From DATFVJ01 sp963851085 (GTDB taxonomy: Bacteria; Actinomycetota; Actinomycetes; Streptosporangiales; Streptosporangiaceae), in NCBI GenBank assembly GCA_963851085.1, contig CAWKNX010000018.1:558001-622000 (forward strand): 64,000 nucleotides of DNA, in the 5' to 3' direction. This document shows positions 25,983-34,803 of the stretch, piece after piece (within the stretch, counting starts at the first letter, position 1; each line of letters opens with the position of its first letter). A program made the position numbers and the translations under genes. A model generated the notes under the pieces. That model saw only the letters and a program-made list of their open reading frames with translations. It was not told the origin of the DNA and did no database searches.

Positions 25983-26420
25983 CGAAGACTCACGACTGAG
26001 GCGCGACACCAGCGCCGGTGCGTCGGCCGGACGAGCGTGCCGCAGGCGCCAGAATGGCCTGCTTTTCCATGATCATGGTAGGTTACCCGTCGTATTCGGT
26101 GCCCAACGGCCCATGGATCATGATCCGGGCGATGGCCGCGGCCCGGGAAACGCCGGGCTTCATGATCGCGGTAACTTCCCGGCGATATGTGCGGAAAAGT
26201 TACCGCGATCATGAAAGCTGCGGTCTATCCGGCGGATTACCGCACGAATGCGCGCCATTGCGCCAGCGATCCGAGAAATCCTGCTCCGGCTCTTGCCTAC
26301 GATGAGTAATTCGATCAATACTCAAAGCGATCAACGGTATGGCGGATCCGCGCACGGCGGATCGCGGCGGCTTGTCCAGATATCCGGGGCTGTGAATGCC
26401 TTTCTTCCGGGGGAAAGACC
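25983..26420. repeat. Intergenic cluster of palindromes built on ATGATC
   Basis: No gene is evident. Three palindromes occur: CCATGATCATGG (26067-26078), GGATCATGATCC (26115-26126) and a hairpin with 19-bp matching arms (AAGTTACCGCGATCATGAA and its complement, within 26158-26217, 19-nt loop). The shared ATGATC core suggests a family of intergenic repeats or a remnant miniature element. Confidence 0.65.
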
Positions 26421-27185
26421 ATGCGCAAGAGACTCATCGCGCCACTGGCATTGATTGCCCTGGGCGCGGGGTCACTGGCGCAGGCGCAGGCCGCGGCGGG
26501 GAAACCGCCGCCAAGCACACGCATCATCCACGCGGCCCGGACGCTGGCGCCGCATGACCTCATGAAGCACCAGGTGACGACGGTCATACGGGCGGCCGCC
26601 GCACCGGCGAACCTGACAGCGGCACCTGCCGGTCCGCCGACGGCGGCGAAACTCACCTGGACGAACGACCCCACCTTCCCGGCCGCGACGGACATGTACG
26701 TCGAGCGGGCAGCCGACGCCGCGTTCACGACGAACATGGCGACCTTCACCCTCGGCAGCGGGACGGCAACGACGTACGCGGATCCCACCGTGGCGTCGGG
26801 GCAGACGTACTACTACCGGGTGCGGGCCGAGAATGCGGTCAGCTACTCGGCGTGGTCGAACATCACGTCGCTTCTCGTCCTCCTGACGCCGCCGGCGCCC
26901 ATCAATCTGGTCGCCAACGCGAACGCAATCGCTGTCGGCGATGCATCCCCGCACGTGCAGCTGACATGGGCGGAGAGCCTGCTGTCGACGGTCACCGGGT
27001 TCACCATCGAGTGGGCACTGAACTCCACGTTCACGACGGGATTGGCGGTCGCGGCCGGGCCCAAGGTCAGGGCTTTCGGCCTGACCGGGCTGGCGGGGAA
27101 TACGAGGTACTACATCAGGATCCGGGCGGACAACGCGAGCGTGTCCTCCGGCTGGATAACGGTGCCGGTCACCACACCCAGGTGA
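26421..27185 (+). CDS. Secreted fibronectin type III protein
   Basis: The 254-residue protein has a clear signal peptide (MRKRLIAPLALIALGAGSLA, cleavage near AQA) and two FnIII-like domains (about 60-155 and 160-253). They show the usual YYYRVRAENAVSYSAWS and YYIRIRADNASVSSGW signatures. GGGGGA precedes the ATG. It is a paralogue of the larger FnIII protein 160 bp downstream, with closely similar last domains. It probably sits in the cell envelope or matrix as a binding module. No catalytic domain is present. Confidence 0.8.
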   Translation: MRKRLIAPLALIALGAGSLAQAQAAAGKPPPSTRIIHAARTLAPHDLMKHQVTTVIRAAAAPANLTAAPAGPPTAAKLTWTNDPTFPAATDMYVERAADAAFTTNMATFTLGSGTATTYADPTVASGQTYYYRVRAENAVSYSAWSNITSLLVLLTPPAPINLVANANAIAVGDASPHVQLTWAESLLSTVTGFTIEWALNSTFTTGLAVAAGPKVRAFGLTGLAGNTRYYIRIRADNASVSSGWITVPVTTPR

Positions 27186-27343
27186 CCGGCGCCCCGCCCG
27201 GGCGGACCGGGCAATCGGCTCGCCCGTGGCTGCGCGGAAGTTTTGACTGACAAGCCTGGCGGCAGATCCGCCAGTCGGGGGACGACGGCACGCTGTGCCG
27301 CTTTTCTACCAACACGAATTCCTGCTTCGGGGGGGACAGGACC

Positions 27344-28930
27344 ATGCACAAGAAACTCGCGCTCATTCTGACCATGCTCGCCATGGTCATCGGATCACTA
27401 ATCCAGACGCAGACGGCGCTAGCGTCGACGTCGCCAGGCGCCTCCAGACCGCCGGGGCCGGTCCGGCCCCTTACCGTTCCGGCCGCGTCGGCCGTTCCGG
27501 CCGCGCCGGCCGTTCTGGTCGCGCCGCTCCCGCTCCCGCCCCCGCCGCCGCCCCCGCCGCCCCCGCCCCCGCCGCCCCCGCCCCCGCCGCCGCCGCCCCC
27601 GCCGGTCGCGCCGGCCGCGCCGACCAACCTGGCTGCCGTGATCGTCGGTCCTGAGACGGGCCCGCCCGCCGAAATCGAACTGACGTGGGTGAATCACGCG
27701 TCATCTCCGGCCGTGACTCAGATAACGCTGGAGCGCGCAACCGATTCGCTCTTCACCGCGAATGTCACCGATGTCCACCCAGCTACGAGTGCCACGACCT
27801 ACCCAGACACCAACGTGGTGGAGGGCACGAAGTATTACTACCGGGTGCGGGCCGAGAACGGGCCCAGCAACTCGGCCTGGGACACCGCAGCGTCGATCTC
27901 GTTCATTACGGTGCCGGCCGTGCCGACCAATCTGGCGGGCGCCGTCGTAGGCCCGGTCAGCGGCCCACCCGCCGGAATTCACCTGACCTGGACACTCCAC
28001 GGCGCTGGTCCTAACGCTGGTCCTGGCGGCGGCGGTCCTGGCGGTGGCGGTCCTGGCGGTGGCGGTCCTGGCGGTGGCGGCGGTGGCGGTGGCGGTCCTG
28101 GCGGTGGCGGCGGTGGCGGTGGCGGTCCTGCCCCGGCACCCGCACCTACACTGATCCACCTCGAGCGGGCCACCGACTCCGGCTTTACGGCACATGTGGC
28201 CTATTTCACTTTGGCCGCGGATGCCAGAAGCTACACGGATACGGGCGTGGCCGACGACGCGACCTACTACTACCGGGTGCGGGCGGAGGACGAGGTCAGC
28301 AACTCGGTCTGGTCGGATTATGTGTCGGTCCCGTACGAGATCGACCCGCCGGACCCGTCCGGGCTGCAGGCCGCGATCACCGGGCGCGACGATGTGTCGC
28401 TGAACTGGTCCGATGGATCTCCTAACGGTGCGCCGGATATGCACGTCCGGGTCGAGCGGGCGCGCAACTCTGGTTTCACCGATGGTGTCGACAACATAGT
28501 TCTCCCGGGCAACACGACCAGCTATGTCGACCACGCGGTGAAGCTGGGCGAGACGTACTACTACCGGGTGCTGGAGCAGGGCAGGGTCGGGGACTCGTCC
28601 TGGTCTGCCGCAGTGTCGATCCCCGTGGAGTTGGCGGTGCCGGCGGCACCAGACAACCCGCAGTGGCTGATCATCGCGCCGGGCGCCGCGCGGGCGAGGG
28701 TGATTCTGTCCTGGGGGGAGGACCCGTCCTCGTTTGTCACCGGATTCACCATCCAGTTGGCGCGGGACTCGGGCTTTACGAGTGGCCTGGTGTCGTACAG
28801 CGTCGGGGCTGGGGCCCGGACGTTCCAGATCACCAACCTGCTCAGGCCCACGAGGTACTACATCAGGATCAGGGCGGAAAACTCGGGCACGCTGTCCGGG
28901 TGGACCACCGTGTCCGTCCTCACGCCGTGA
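27344..28930 (+). CDS. Secreted multi-FnIII protein with poly-Pro and Gly-rich linkers
   Basis: This 528-residue protein begins with a signal peptide (MHKKLALILTMLAMVIGSLI). A run of about 30 prolines follows (residues about 63-88), then four FnIII domains, each with the YYYRVRAE or YYIRIRAE strand. The second domain is interrupted between early strands (LTWTLHGAGP ... TLIHLERATD) by an about 45-residue Gly/Pro-rich insert. The poly-Pro rod and glycine insert look like recently expanded repeats. GGGGGGGACAGG lies ahead of the ATG. It is likely a surface or matrix protein. Confidence 0.85.
   Translation: MHKKLALILTMLAMVIGSLIQTQTALASTSPGASRPPGPVRPLTVPAASAVPAAPAVLVAPLPLPPPPPPPPPPPPPPPPPPPPPPPVAPAAPTNLAAVIVGPETGPPAEIELTWVNHASSPAVTQITLERATDSLFTANVTDVHPATSATTYPDTNVVEGTKYYYRVRAENGPSNSAWDTAASISFITVPAVPTNLAGAVVGPVSGPPAGIHLTWTLHGAGPNAGPGGGGPGGGGPGGGGPGGGGGGGGGPGGGGGGGGGPAPAPAPTLIHLERATDSGFTAHVAYFTLAADARSYTDTGVADDATYYYRVRAEDEVSNSVWSDYVSVPYEIDPPDPSGLQAAITGRDDVSLNWSDGSPNGAPDMHVRVERARNSGFTDGVDNIVLPGNTTSYVDHAVKLGETYYYRVLEQGRVGDSSWSAAVSIPVELAVPAAPDNPQWLIIAPGAARARVILSWGEDPSSFVTGFTIQLARDSGFTSGLVSYSVGAGARTFQITNLLRPTRYYIRIRAENSGTLSGWTTVSVLTP
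27526..27606 (+). repeat. CCC/CCG triplet repeat encoding poly-proline
   Basis: The run of CCC, CCG and CCC-G units encodes about 30 consecutive prolines in the second FnIII protein. Such simple repeats mutate in length easily. Confidence 0.9.
28015..28132 (+). repeat. GGT/GGC-rich tandem repeat encoding poly-glycine insert
   Basis: Units of GGCGGTCCTGGCGGTGGC type repeat across about 115 bp and encode the Gly/Pro insert inside the second FnIII domain. A closely similar repeat occurs in the secreted protein at 31009 (about 31588-31712). Confidence 0.85.
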
Positions 28931-28937
28931 CAACACG

Positions 28938-28973
28938 CTGCCCGGGCGAGGTCGATGCGGCCCGCCCGGGCAG
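28938..28973 (+). terminator. Terminator hairpin after the FnIII gene
   Basis: Arms CTGCCCGGGCG (28938-28948) and its exact complement (28963-28973) enclose a 14-nt loop, starting 8 bases after the stop codon. Confidence 0.6.
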
Positions 28974-29027
28974 CGAACCCGCTTGCGGGTAAGGCGCAGG
29001 CCGCGCAGTCGTTCAGGCACTGTGCCA

Positions 29028-29050
29028 TCCCGGGGGGCGACCCCCCGGGA
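29028..29050. terminator. Very stable GC hairpin
   Basis: A 10-bp perfect stem (TCCCGGGGGG with CCCCCCGGGA) closes on the 3-nt loop CGA. It lies between the FnIII gene and the convergent helical gene and may terminate either transcript. Confidence 0.55.
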
Positions 29051-29145
29051 CCCCCCGCATCAATGGACTGCCGCATTCGCGGCAGCCGTTCAGGTTGATT
29101 CATGCCGAACGGCTGCGCGGCGGTGCCGCGACCGGGGCGGTGCGG

Positions 29146-30494
29146 TCAGCCGATTCCGCTTCGGTCGCGGGGGCGCAGGGCGTGCGCACGCAGCGCGGCG
29201 TGCGCCGCCGACCTGCCTGCCCCGGTGAGCCGGGCGGCCGTGAGGCCACGGCGCTGTTCGAGGAGGCCGAGCAGGCGCAGGCGGCGCAGCAGTTCGCCGA
29301 GCAGCCAGCCGGCGGCGCCGGAATCGATGGGCTCGCCGCTGTCCGGGCAGTGCCAGCCTTCCGCGGCCATCGCGTCGGCCACGGTGCCAGGCGAGATCCT
29401 CGTCGGCATCGGCGCCTCTGGTCAGCATGACCATGAGGGCGATCTCGCCGGCGGCGGCCTCGGCCCTGCTCGTGGGCAGCACGGCCGGAACCACGGCCGA
29501 CCATAGCGCCGACGCGCTCGCGGCGGCCAGGTTCTTGCCCGCCGGAGTCAGGTAGAGCTGCCGTCCCTGGCGGCGGACCGCGCCAAGCTCCCGGATCATC
29601 GTCCGCAGCGTCCACGCCTCGACGATGTCGGACTCAGAGCGTGGCCTGCCGGTCAAGGTCAGCCAGCCGAACCGCTGGCAGCCCTCGGCGACCACGGCGC
29701 GCGCCAGCGTGTGACTTTGGGTGAGCGGAATCGCACCATCGTCGGTGGCCTTGCCGAGCAGCCAGGTCACCGGGGCGAGCAGCTCCGCGGCCTGCCTGGG
29801 CACGGCCGCGGGCCGCGCGAGCTGCTCGGCGAGCGCCTCGGCGAGCGGGCCGCGCTGGACTGCCGCGCGAGCGGGTCCACTCCTGCAGGCGCTCGGCGTG
29901 AACGCGCTGCAGCCAGCAGTCGCCGCCCAGGTCATCGCGCGGGGTGACGAGGAAGGTCGCCGCGGCCTGCTCGGCGGCCTTGCGCCAGCCGCGGGCTCCC
30001 GGCCTGAACTCGCCAGCGGCGATCATCATCTCCAGCCGCGTGGCCGTGGCGAACAGGGCGGAATTCTCCTCCGTTACCCATGACCTTACCCCAGGTGAGC
30101 AGCCCGGGTATGTCGCGGCGGGCCGACTCCGGATGCGGCGCGTGCCGCCAGCCATCGCCTTCATGCCCTCCTTGCGGTCGCGATCCCAGGCGGCCAGCAC
30201 GTTCACGGTCGTCTCGGACGTGCACATCCGCGCGTAACGGGGCATCTCGAGCAGCCCGAACAGGCTACCGAGGGCGCCGGCCAGCTGCAGATGTTCGGTC
30301 AGGCCGCACATCCACTTCGCCGGCAGCCGGTACCACAGCCAGTCACACAGCCCGTACAGGGTCACGGACTCCGGCCCGCCGCCCCAGGTCAGTGAGGCGA
30401 ACGCGGCCCGGGCGGCGTCCGCTTCCTGCTGGTCGGTGCGGGCAAGCCTGTCCAGGGCCGCATCCACCAGGCCGTTGCCGGTTGTGTCCGTCAT
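29146..30494 (-). pseudogene. Conserved hypothetical protein (about 440 residues), several frameshifts
   Basis: ATG 30494 (GAGAGGTGG-type ribosome site) opens MTDTTGNGLVDAALDRLART, continuing through WYRLPAKWMCGLTEHLQLAG. The reading must change frame near 30060-30110, near 29870 and again near 29400 to include LLAPVTWLLGKATDDGAIPL, LYLTPAGKNLAAASASALWS and WLLGELLRRLRLLGLLEQRR. The C-terminal part resembles a winged helix. I do not recognise a function. The clean reading across shifts suggests recent decay or sequence errors. Confidence 0.55.
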
Positions 30495-31008
30495 CGCCAC
30501 CTCTCCGCCCCTCACGGTAGCCGCCCTCGCGTCCCTCCGGGCCACGCCCGTCCACAACGCTTGTCCACAGCCGCCTGTGCGGGCGCCTGCTCGCGCCGGG
30601 CGGTGGCGGAGCATTCCCGACGCATCACCACCTGACATCACCCAACGTGGGTGATGGTGACTATCAGTAATCAAAAGGATCTACAAGCAAGATCCATAAC
30701 GCTTGGCAGGAAACGGTACATTCCGTACGGCGGGACGCCTGGGGTGCCCGGTTACCGAGTGCCGCACGATGTGAGAGTTTCACCCGCGCGGGGTGACGCC
30801 GTTACGCAGTCAGTCGACGACTGTGAGTGATCAACGGGCCAATGCCAAGGGGGCTGTGAAAGCCCGGTCGATACCCGGATGGCCGCAAAACGGGCGGCCA
30901 GCCGCGACCGGGAGCTCAGGGAAAAGCAACGGGGGAGTACGGGGTAGCCCGCTACGCGTGTCCAGCCCGCTCCGCGTGTCCCCCGCAGACAAAGGAGGCA
31001 CAGGTCTC
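30495..31008. other. Intergenic, AT-richer stretch and leader
   Basis: This region separates the divergent hypothetical gene and the secreted protein gene. It holds an AT-richer stretch at about 30655-30715 that could contain promoters, and a partial direct repeat (CGCGTGTCC, near 30955 and 30974). AAAGGAGG precedes the next start. No gene is supported. Confidence 0.45.
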
Positions 31009-32088
31009 ATGCGCATCCGGAACGCTCTAGTGGCGGCGGCCGCATCGGCGGTCCTACCACTCGCGATGTTTGCGGCAGGCGGGAGCGCGAGCGCGGCAAC
31101 GCCCTCGTGCACGCCGAACTTCTACAACAATTCCAACGGAATCCTCAACTGCCTGACCCCGTTCAACCAGGAGTTCGGCCTGAACTACTTCTGGGACGTG
31201 TACCACGCCCAGGCCAGGTCGGCACGCCGGTCATCCTGTTCCAGAACAGCACCCACGACGGCGCGGAGGACTTCTCCTACTACGACGACGGCCTCGTGGG
31301 TGACTTCTACACCAACGGCCTGGTGTCGGCCGGGGTGGACCTCCACTATGGCGGCGACGAGGCGTTCGAGGCGGAGTTCACGCCGTACGGGGTTCCCACG
31401 AACCTGTGTGTCGGGGTCGCCACGACGGCGGGTCCGAAGACCCGGGTGAGCCTGCAGCCGTGTGGCGCAACGTCCAAGACCCTATGGATCCTGGATGGGC
31501 AGGACTCGAACTGCCCGCCGTTCGGTCATGGCCATAGGAGCTTGACGCCGCCGATGGCGCTCAACACGTCAACGACACCCAACGTCGGCGGTCCTGGCGG
31601 TGGCGGTCCTGGTGGCGGCGGTCCTGGTGGCGGCGGTCCTGGCGGCGGCGGTCCTGGTGGCCGGCGGTCCTGGCGGTGGCGGTCCCGGTGGCCCTGGCGG
31701 CGGCGGTGGCAATGGCCACGGGCACGGCCCCAGCCATCTGCTGCCGGCCGGGTACGTGCCGCTGATCAACGGTTCGGACACGAACTTCTCGCACCCGTTC
31801 GTGCTGACCTATCCCAGCAACGGCGCGGCACCGTGGGACAGGCCGCGTCCGCATCTCATAACCGCGAACCTGACGATCTTCTCGACCGGGACCGTGTTCG
31901 ACAACCAGATGTGGGGCCTGACCTACAGCGGGCCGCAGCAGTCCTTCCCGCCGAAGTGCTCGCACTTCTTCGGTCACCTGGGCGACCACGACCACGGGCA
32001 CGGCTCCGGTCCCAGCGTCAAACACAGCAACAAGAGCGTCAAACACAGCAACAAGAACGACGGCGATCACGACAGCGACGACGCTTGA
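31009..32088 (+). CDS. Secreted Gly-rich protein with Asp-rich tail, frameshifted
   Basis: ATG 31009 opens a signal peptide (MRIRNALVAAAASAVLPLAM ... ASA). A folded domain follows that needs a frame change near 31215 (GTPVILFQNSTHDGAEDFSY, FYTNGLVSAGVDLHYGGDEA). Next come a Gly/Pro repeat (31588-31712) with another frame change near 31660, and a second folded part (YVPLINGSDTNFSHPFVLTY, NLTIFSTGTVFDNQMWGLTY). The C-terminus ends KNDGDHDSDDA, the same Asp-rich unit repeated in the next gene. It is a surface or matrix protein of unknown function. Confidence 0.7.
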
Positions 32089-32174
32089 TCATGACATTCC
32101 GGTCATTGGTCAAATAGGAGCGTCATCGTGAAGAACCGGGCCGGGGCAGTCGCCCCGGCCCGGTTTGCATCACG

Positions 32175-32343
32175 GCTGGGAAACGAAACGGTATGTAGTT
32201 GATCCATTACACACAGTAGTGTTAGCGTGACGGCGGGGACCTACCGGGACGGCTTCTTGGTTCCGAACATGCGCGGCTTGCCCGGCCCTATCCGGCCGCG
32301 GCAAGGGGTCCTTTTTACGCAATTCGTCCAGAAGGGGAAGAGC
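32175..32343 (+). ncRNA. Leader A: conserved 5' region shared with the paralogous gene
   Basis: This leader and the one at 33127-33283 align over most of their length. Shared blocks are CTGG(G)AAAC, GTAGTGTTA(G/C)CGT (a likely -10, TAGTGT), GGGGACC-ACGGG, GCGCGG..TTG, CCGG-CCCTAT-CCGG and TCCAGAA. Conservation in non-coding DNA between two otherwise different genes implies a shared promoter plus a structured leader, perhaps a riboswitch-like element. No known class is assigned. Confidence 0.45.
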
Positions 32344-33117
32344 ATGAAGAAGTTCTCTGCGGCAGGCACGCTTGTCGCGGCCTCCGCCGCCGTCGCGCTG
32401 GTCGGGTTCGGCGCGCCGGCCTTCGCGAGCGCGAGTTCGGCCGCGCACGGCATGCGCCCGGTGCTCACCGGTCATGTGCTGACGCCCACCCACGCCATCG
32501 AGCACGTCGTCCTCGGCTCTGCCACGCCCAACAAGTGCGATGGTGACCATGACTCCGACGATGTGGGCTGTGGGTCCAGCCCGGCCGCGGCCAACAAGTG
32601 CGATGGTGACCGCGACTCCGACGACGTGGGCTGCGGGTCCAGCCCGGCCGCGGCCAACAAGTGCGATGGTGACCGCGACTCCGACGACGTGGGCTGCGGG
32701 TCCAGCCCGGCCGCGGCCAACAAGTGCGATGGTGACCATGACTCCGACGACGTGGGCTGCGGGTCCAGCCCGGCCGCGGCCAACAAGTGCGATGGTGACC
32801 ATGACTCCGACGACGTGGGCTGCGGGTCCAGCTCGGCCGCGGCCAACAAGTGCGACGGCGACCGCGACTCCGACGACGTGGGCTGCGGGTCCAGCCCGGC
32901 CGCGGCCAACAAGTGCGACGGCGACCACGACTCCGACGACGTGAGCTGCGGCGCCAGCGGCCACGGCATCCGTCCGCACGCCTACCGGCACCACACCAAC
33001 ATCTGGCGCCCCAGCATGACCTGGCACGCGAGCACGACCGGATATGGCACCGAGCACTTCCACGGCCTCGTCCGCTGGGTCGACGGGCTGAAAGATAGCG
33101 TCCTCGGCCTGCTCTGA
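32344..33117 (+). CDS. Secreted Asp/Cys repeat protein, seven 21-residue repeats
   Basis: From ATG 32344 a signal peptide (MKKFSAAGTLVAASAAVALV ... AFA) leads into a short linker and seven copies of NKCDGD(H/R)DSDDVGCGSS plus PAAA. Each unit has two cysteines flanking DGDxDSDD, an arrangement like thrombospondin type 3 or EF-like calcium loops with a possible disulfide per unit. The C-terminal about 50 residues are His/Trp-rich. The protein may bind calcium in the wall or matrix; that is inference from composition. It is preceded by a conserved leader. Confidence 0.8.
   Translation: MKKFSAAGTLVAASAAVALVGFGAPAFASASSAAHGMRPVLTGHVLTPTHAIEHVVLGSATPNKCDGDHDSDDVGCGSSPAAANKCDGDRDSDDVGCGSSPAAANKCDGDRDSDDVGCGSSPAAANKCDGDHDSDDVGCGSSPAAANKCDGDHDSDDVGCGSSSAAANKCDGDRDSDDVGCGSSPAAANKCDGDHDSDDVSCGASGHGIRPHAYRHHTNIWRPSMTWHASTTGYGTEHFHGLVRWVDGLKDSVLGLL
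32530..32970 (+). repeat. 63-bp coding tandem repeat, seven copies
   Basis: Copies start at 32530, 32593, 32656, 32719, 32782, 32845 and 32908, each beginning AACAAGTGCGA. They are nearly identical at DNA level, with CAT/CGC (His/Arg) alternating at one codon. The last copy is degenerate. Confidence 0.95.
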
Positions 33118-33126
33118 CCCTTAGCT

Positions 33127-33283
33127 CTGGAAACTGTCAGCAGTTGGGCAGCTACGCAGAGTAGTGTTACCGTTATCCTGGGGACCCACGGGGTGGTTTC
33201 TGTTCAATCATTCGCGGTTTGGCCGGGCCCTATTCCGGCTGCCGCACACGGGTCCCTCACACAATTATCCAGAAAGGCACAGA
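33127..33283 (+). ncRNA. Leader B: paralogous 5' region
   Basis: This is the second copy of the conserved leader, upstream of the small secreted protein at 33284. See leader A for the shared blocks. The likely -10 TAGTGT lies at 33162-33167. Confidence 0.45.
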
Positions 33284-33568
33284 ATGATGAAGCTCTCTGC
33301 GGCCAGCACGCTCGTTGCGGCCTCTGCGGCCGCCGCGCTGATCGGGCTGGGGGCACCTGCGTTCGCCAGCGCCGGCCACGTCGCGCACCAGGCGACGACG
33401 GCGTGCTACTGCGCAAGTGGCGGCAGTTCTGCCAGCCACCACGCCAGCGGCGGCGACACGGGCGGTGGCGGTATGGGCGGCCGATTCGGTGGCGAACGGC
33501 TCGAGCAGCGGCGCGACCTGGGCGGTCTCCTCGATCGCCTGACAGATGAGATCCTGAGAATTCTCTGA
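33284..33568 (+). CDS. Small secreted protein, paralogous N-terminus
   Basis: ATG 33284 opens a signal peptide nearly identical to that of the Asp-repeat protein (MMKLSAASTLVAASAAAALI ... AFA). A 65-residue mature part follows: a Cys pair (ACYCASGG), a Gly/Ser stretch and a C-terminal helix (LEQRRDLGGLLDRLTDEILR). It lacks the Asp-rich repeats. The shared leader and signal suggest duplication followed by exchange of the mature part. Function unknown. Confidence 0.7.
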   Translation: MMKLSAASTLVAASAAAALIGLGAPAFASAGHVAHQATTACYCASGGSSASHHASGGDTGGGGMGGRFGGERLEQRRDLGGLLDRLTDEILRIL

Positions 33569-33942
33569 CGTCCGCCAGAGTCGCAGGTCTCGCGGGGCGC
33601 CGGGCTTCCAATGGGGCAGCCCGGCGCTCCCTATTTCCGTCGTCGAAGCCGTTTTATGGGCAAGAACACCCTGGGCGGCACCATTCGACCAGGCCTGGAT
33701 CAGCCTGAAATAGATGCATTAAGTGGCCTATCCAAAATGACCGTAGAACTTGATGACGGTGTTGCCCATGTCCGCACCCGTAGGTTAAACTCCATGCTAT
33801 CAGCAGCGCCTATGGGCCTGGCCAATTAATGCAACTGGTGCGCCATGTTACGCCGCCGCGCCAGCCAATTCACCAAGTGGCACGAGCTCCATGGCAGACG
33901 TCTTCTACCGGCAGGGTTCAGTAAACTCGGGGGAGTAGGAAC
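33569..33942. other. Intergenic, no supported gene
   Basis: This 374-bp AT-richer gap lies before the polysaccharide cassette. A 72-codon frame (33611-33829) exists but has no recognisable features. GGGGGAGTAGG ahead of 33943 is the ribosome site of the next gene. Confidence 0.5.
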
Positions 33943-34803
33943 ATGTCGAGGATAATGATCGTTGGCTCCGGTGTGGTAGGGCGGGCGACGGGGAAGGGGT
34001 TCATCGAGCGCGGAAATGATGTGACTTTCGTCGACATCGACGAGCGCACGATCAGCGAGCTCTGTGCGCAGGGCTATAAGGCCATCTACCCATCCGACAC
34101 CGACCTGACCGACGTGGCTGCCGTGTTTGTATCTGTGACGGCGCTTACCGCGCCTGACGGTATCGACCTGGGCCATCTGGAGCAGGCTTGCAAGTCGCTG
34201 GGTGCGGCGCTCGCCGAATGTCGCACTCTGCCGGTGGTGGTGTTCCGCTGCACTATCCCTCCCGGCACGACGCGAGGCCGCCTTGTCCCGCTGCTCGAGG
34301 CTGCCTCAGGTAAGAGGGCGGGCGTCGATTTCGGTGTCTGTTACAACCCGGAATACCTCCGGGCTCATTGCGCGGACAGGGACTTCCTGCATCCACGGAT
34401 CGTGACAATCGGGCGCGATCCCCTGAATGACGAGTGCACCCGGCGCGTGGCAGACATTTATGCCGGCTTTGGCGCACCCGTGTATCAATGCAGTTACGAA
34501 GAGGCCGAGTTCCAGAAGTACGTCCACAACCTGTTCAACGCCACCAAAGTCTCGTTTTTCAATGAGATGCGAGTGGCTGCGGACCACCTCGGCCTCGATC
34601 CGAGGCAAGCTTTTAAGTACACCGCGCTCAGCGCCCAGGGAATGTGGGATTCGCTGTATGGCTCGCACGACCATGGGCCCTATTCGGGCGCCTGCCTGCC
34701 CAAGGACGTCGGAGCCTGGCTCAGCTTCACCCAGGGCAGGGGCATTCCCGCGCCCCTCCTCGGCGCGGTGCGGAAGGTCAACAGGCTCTGCGGGGGCGCC
34801 TGA
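33943..34803 (+). CDS. Short UDP-glucose/GDP-mannose 6-dehydrogenase
   Basis: The 286-residue enzyme has the NAD site IVGSGVVGRATGKGF, the central-domain lysine and asparagine in KYVHNLFNATKVSFFNEMR, and the catalytic cysteine in YSGACLPKDVGAW. Such enzymes oxidise a sugar nucleotide twice to the uronic acid. It stops right after the active-site loop and lacks the usual C-terminal nucleotide-sugar domain (families are about 400-450 residues). Its stop overlaps the next start (TGATG), so the short length looks real. Codon use is less G/C-rich than nearby genes. Product: a UDP- or GDP-uronate for the downstream glycosyltransferase. Confidence 0.8.
   Translation: MSRIMIVGSGVVGRATGKGFIERGNDVTFVDIDERTISELCAQGYKAIYPSDTDLTDVAAVFVSVTALTAPDGIDLGHLEQACKSLGAALAECRTLPVVVFRCTIPPGTTRGRLVPLLEAASGKRAGVDFGVCYNPEYLRAHCADRDFLHPRIVTIGRDPLNDECTRRVADIYAGFGAPVYQCSYEEAEFQKYVHNLFNATKVSFFNEMRVAADHLGLDPRQAFKYTALSAQGMWDSLYGSHDHGPYSGACLPKDVGAWLSFTQGRGIPAPLLGAVRKVNRLCGGA

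Noticed and set aside
27526..28132. Repeats in the FnIII gene as a CRISPR array
   Set aside because: Units are contiguous, in frame and encode Pro or Gly runs; there are no spacers.
32175..32343. Assignment of the paralogous leader to the c-di-AMP (ydaO) riboswitch class
   Set aside because: A GGGGACC block is reminiscent, but the remaining conserved core could not be matched by eye; left as an unassigned leader.
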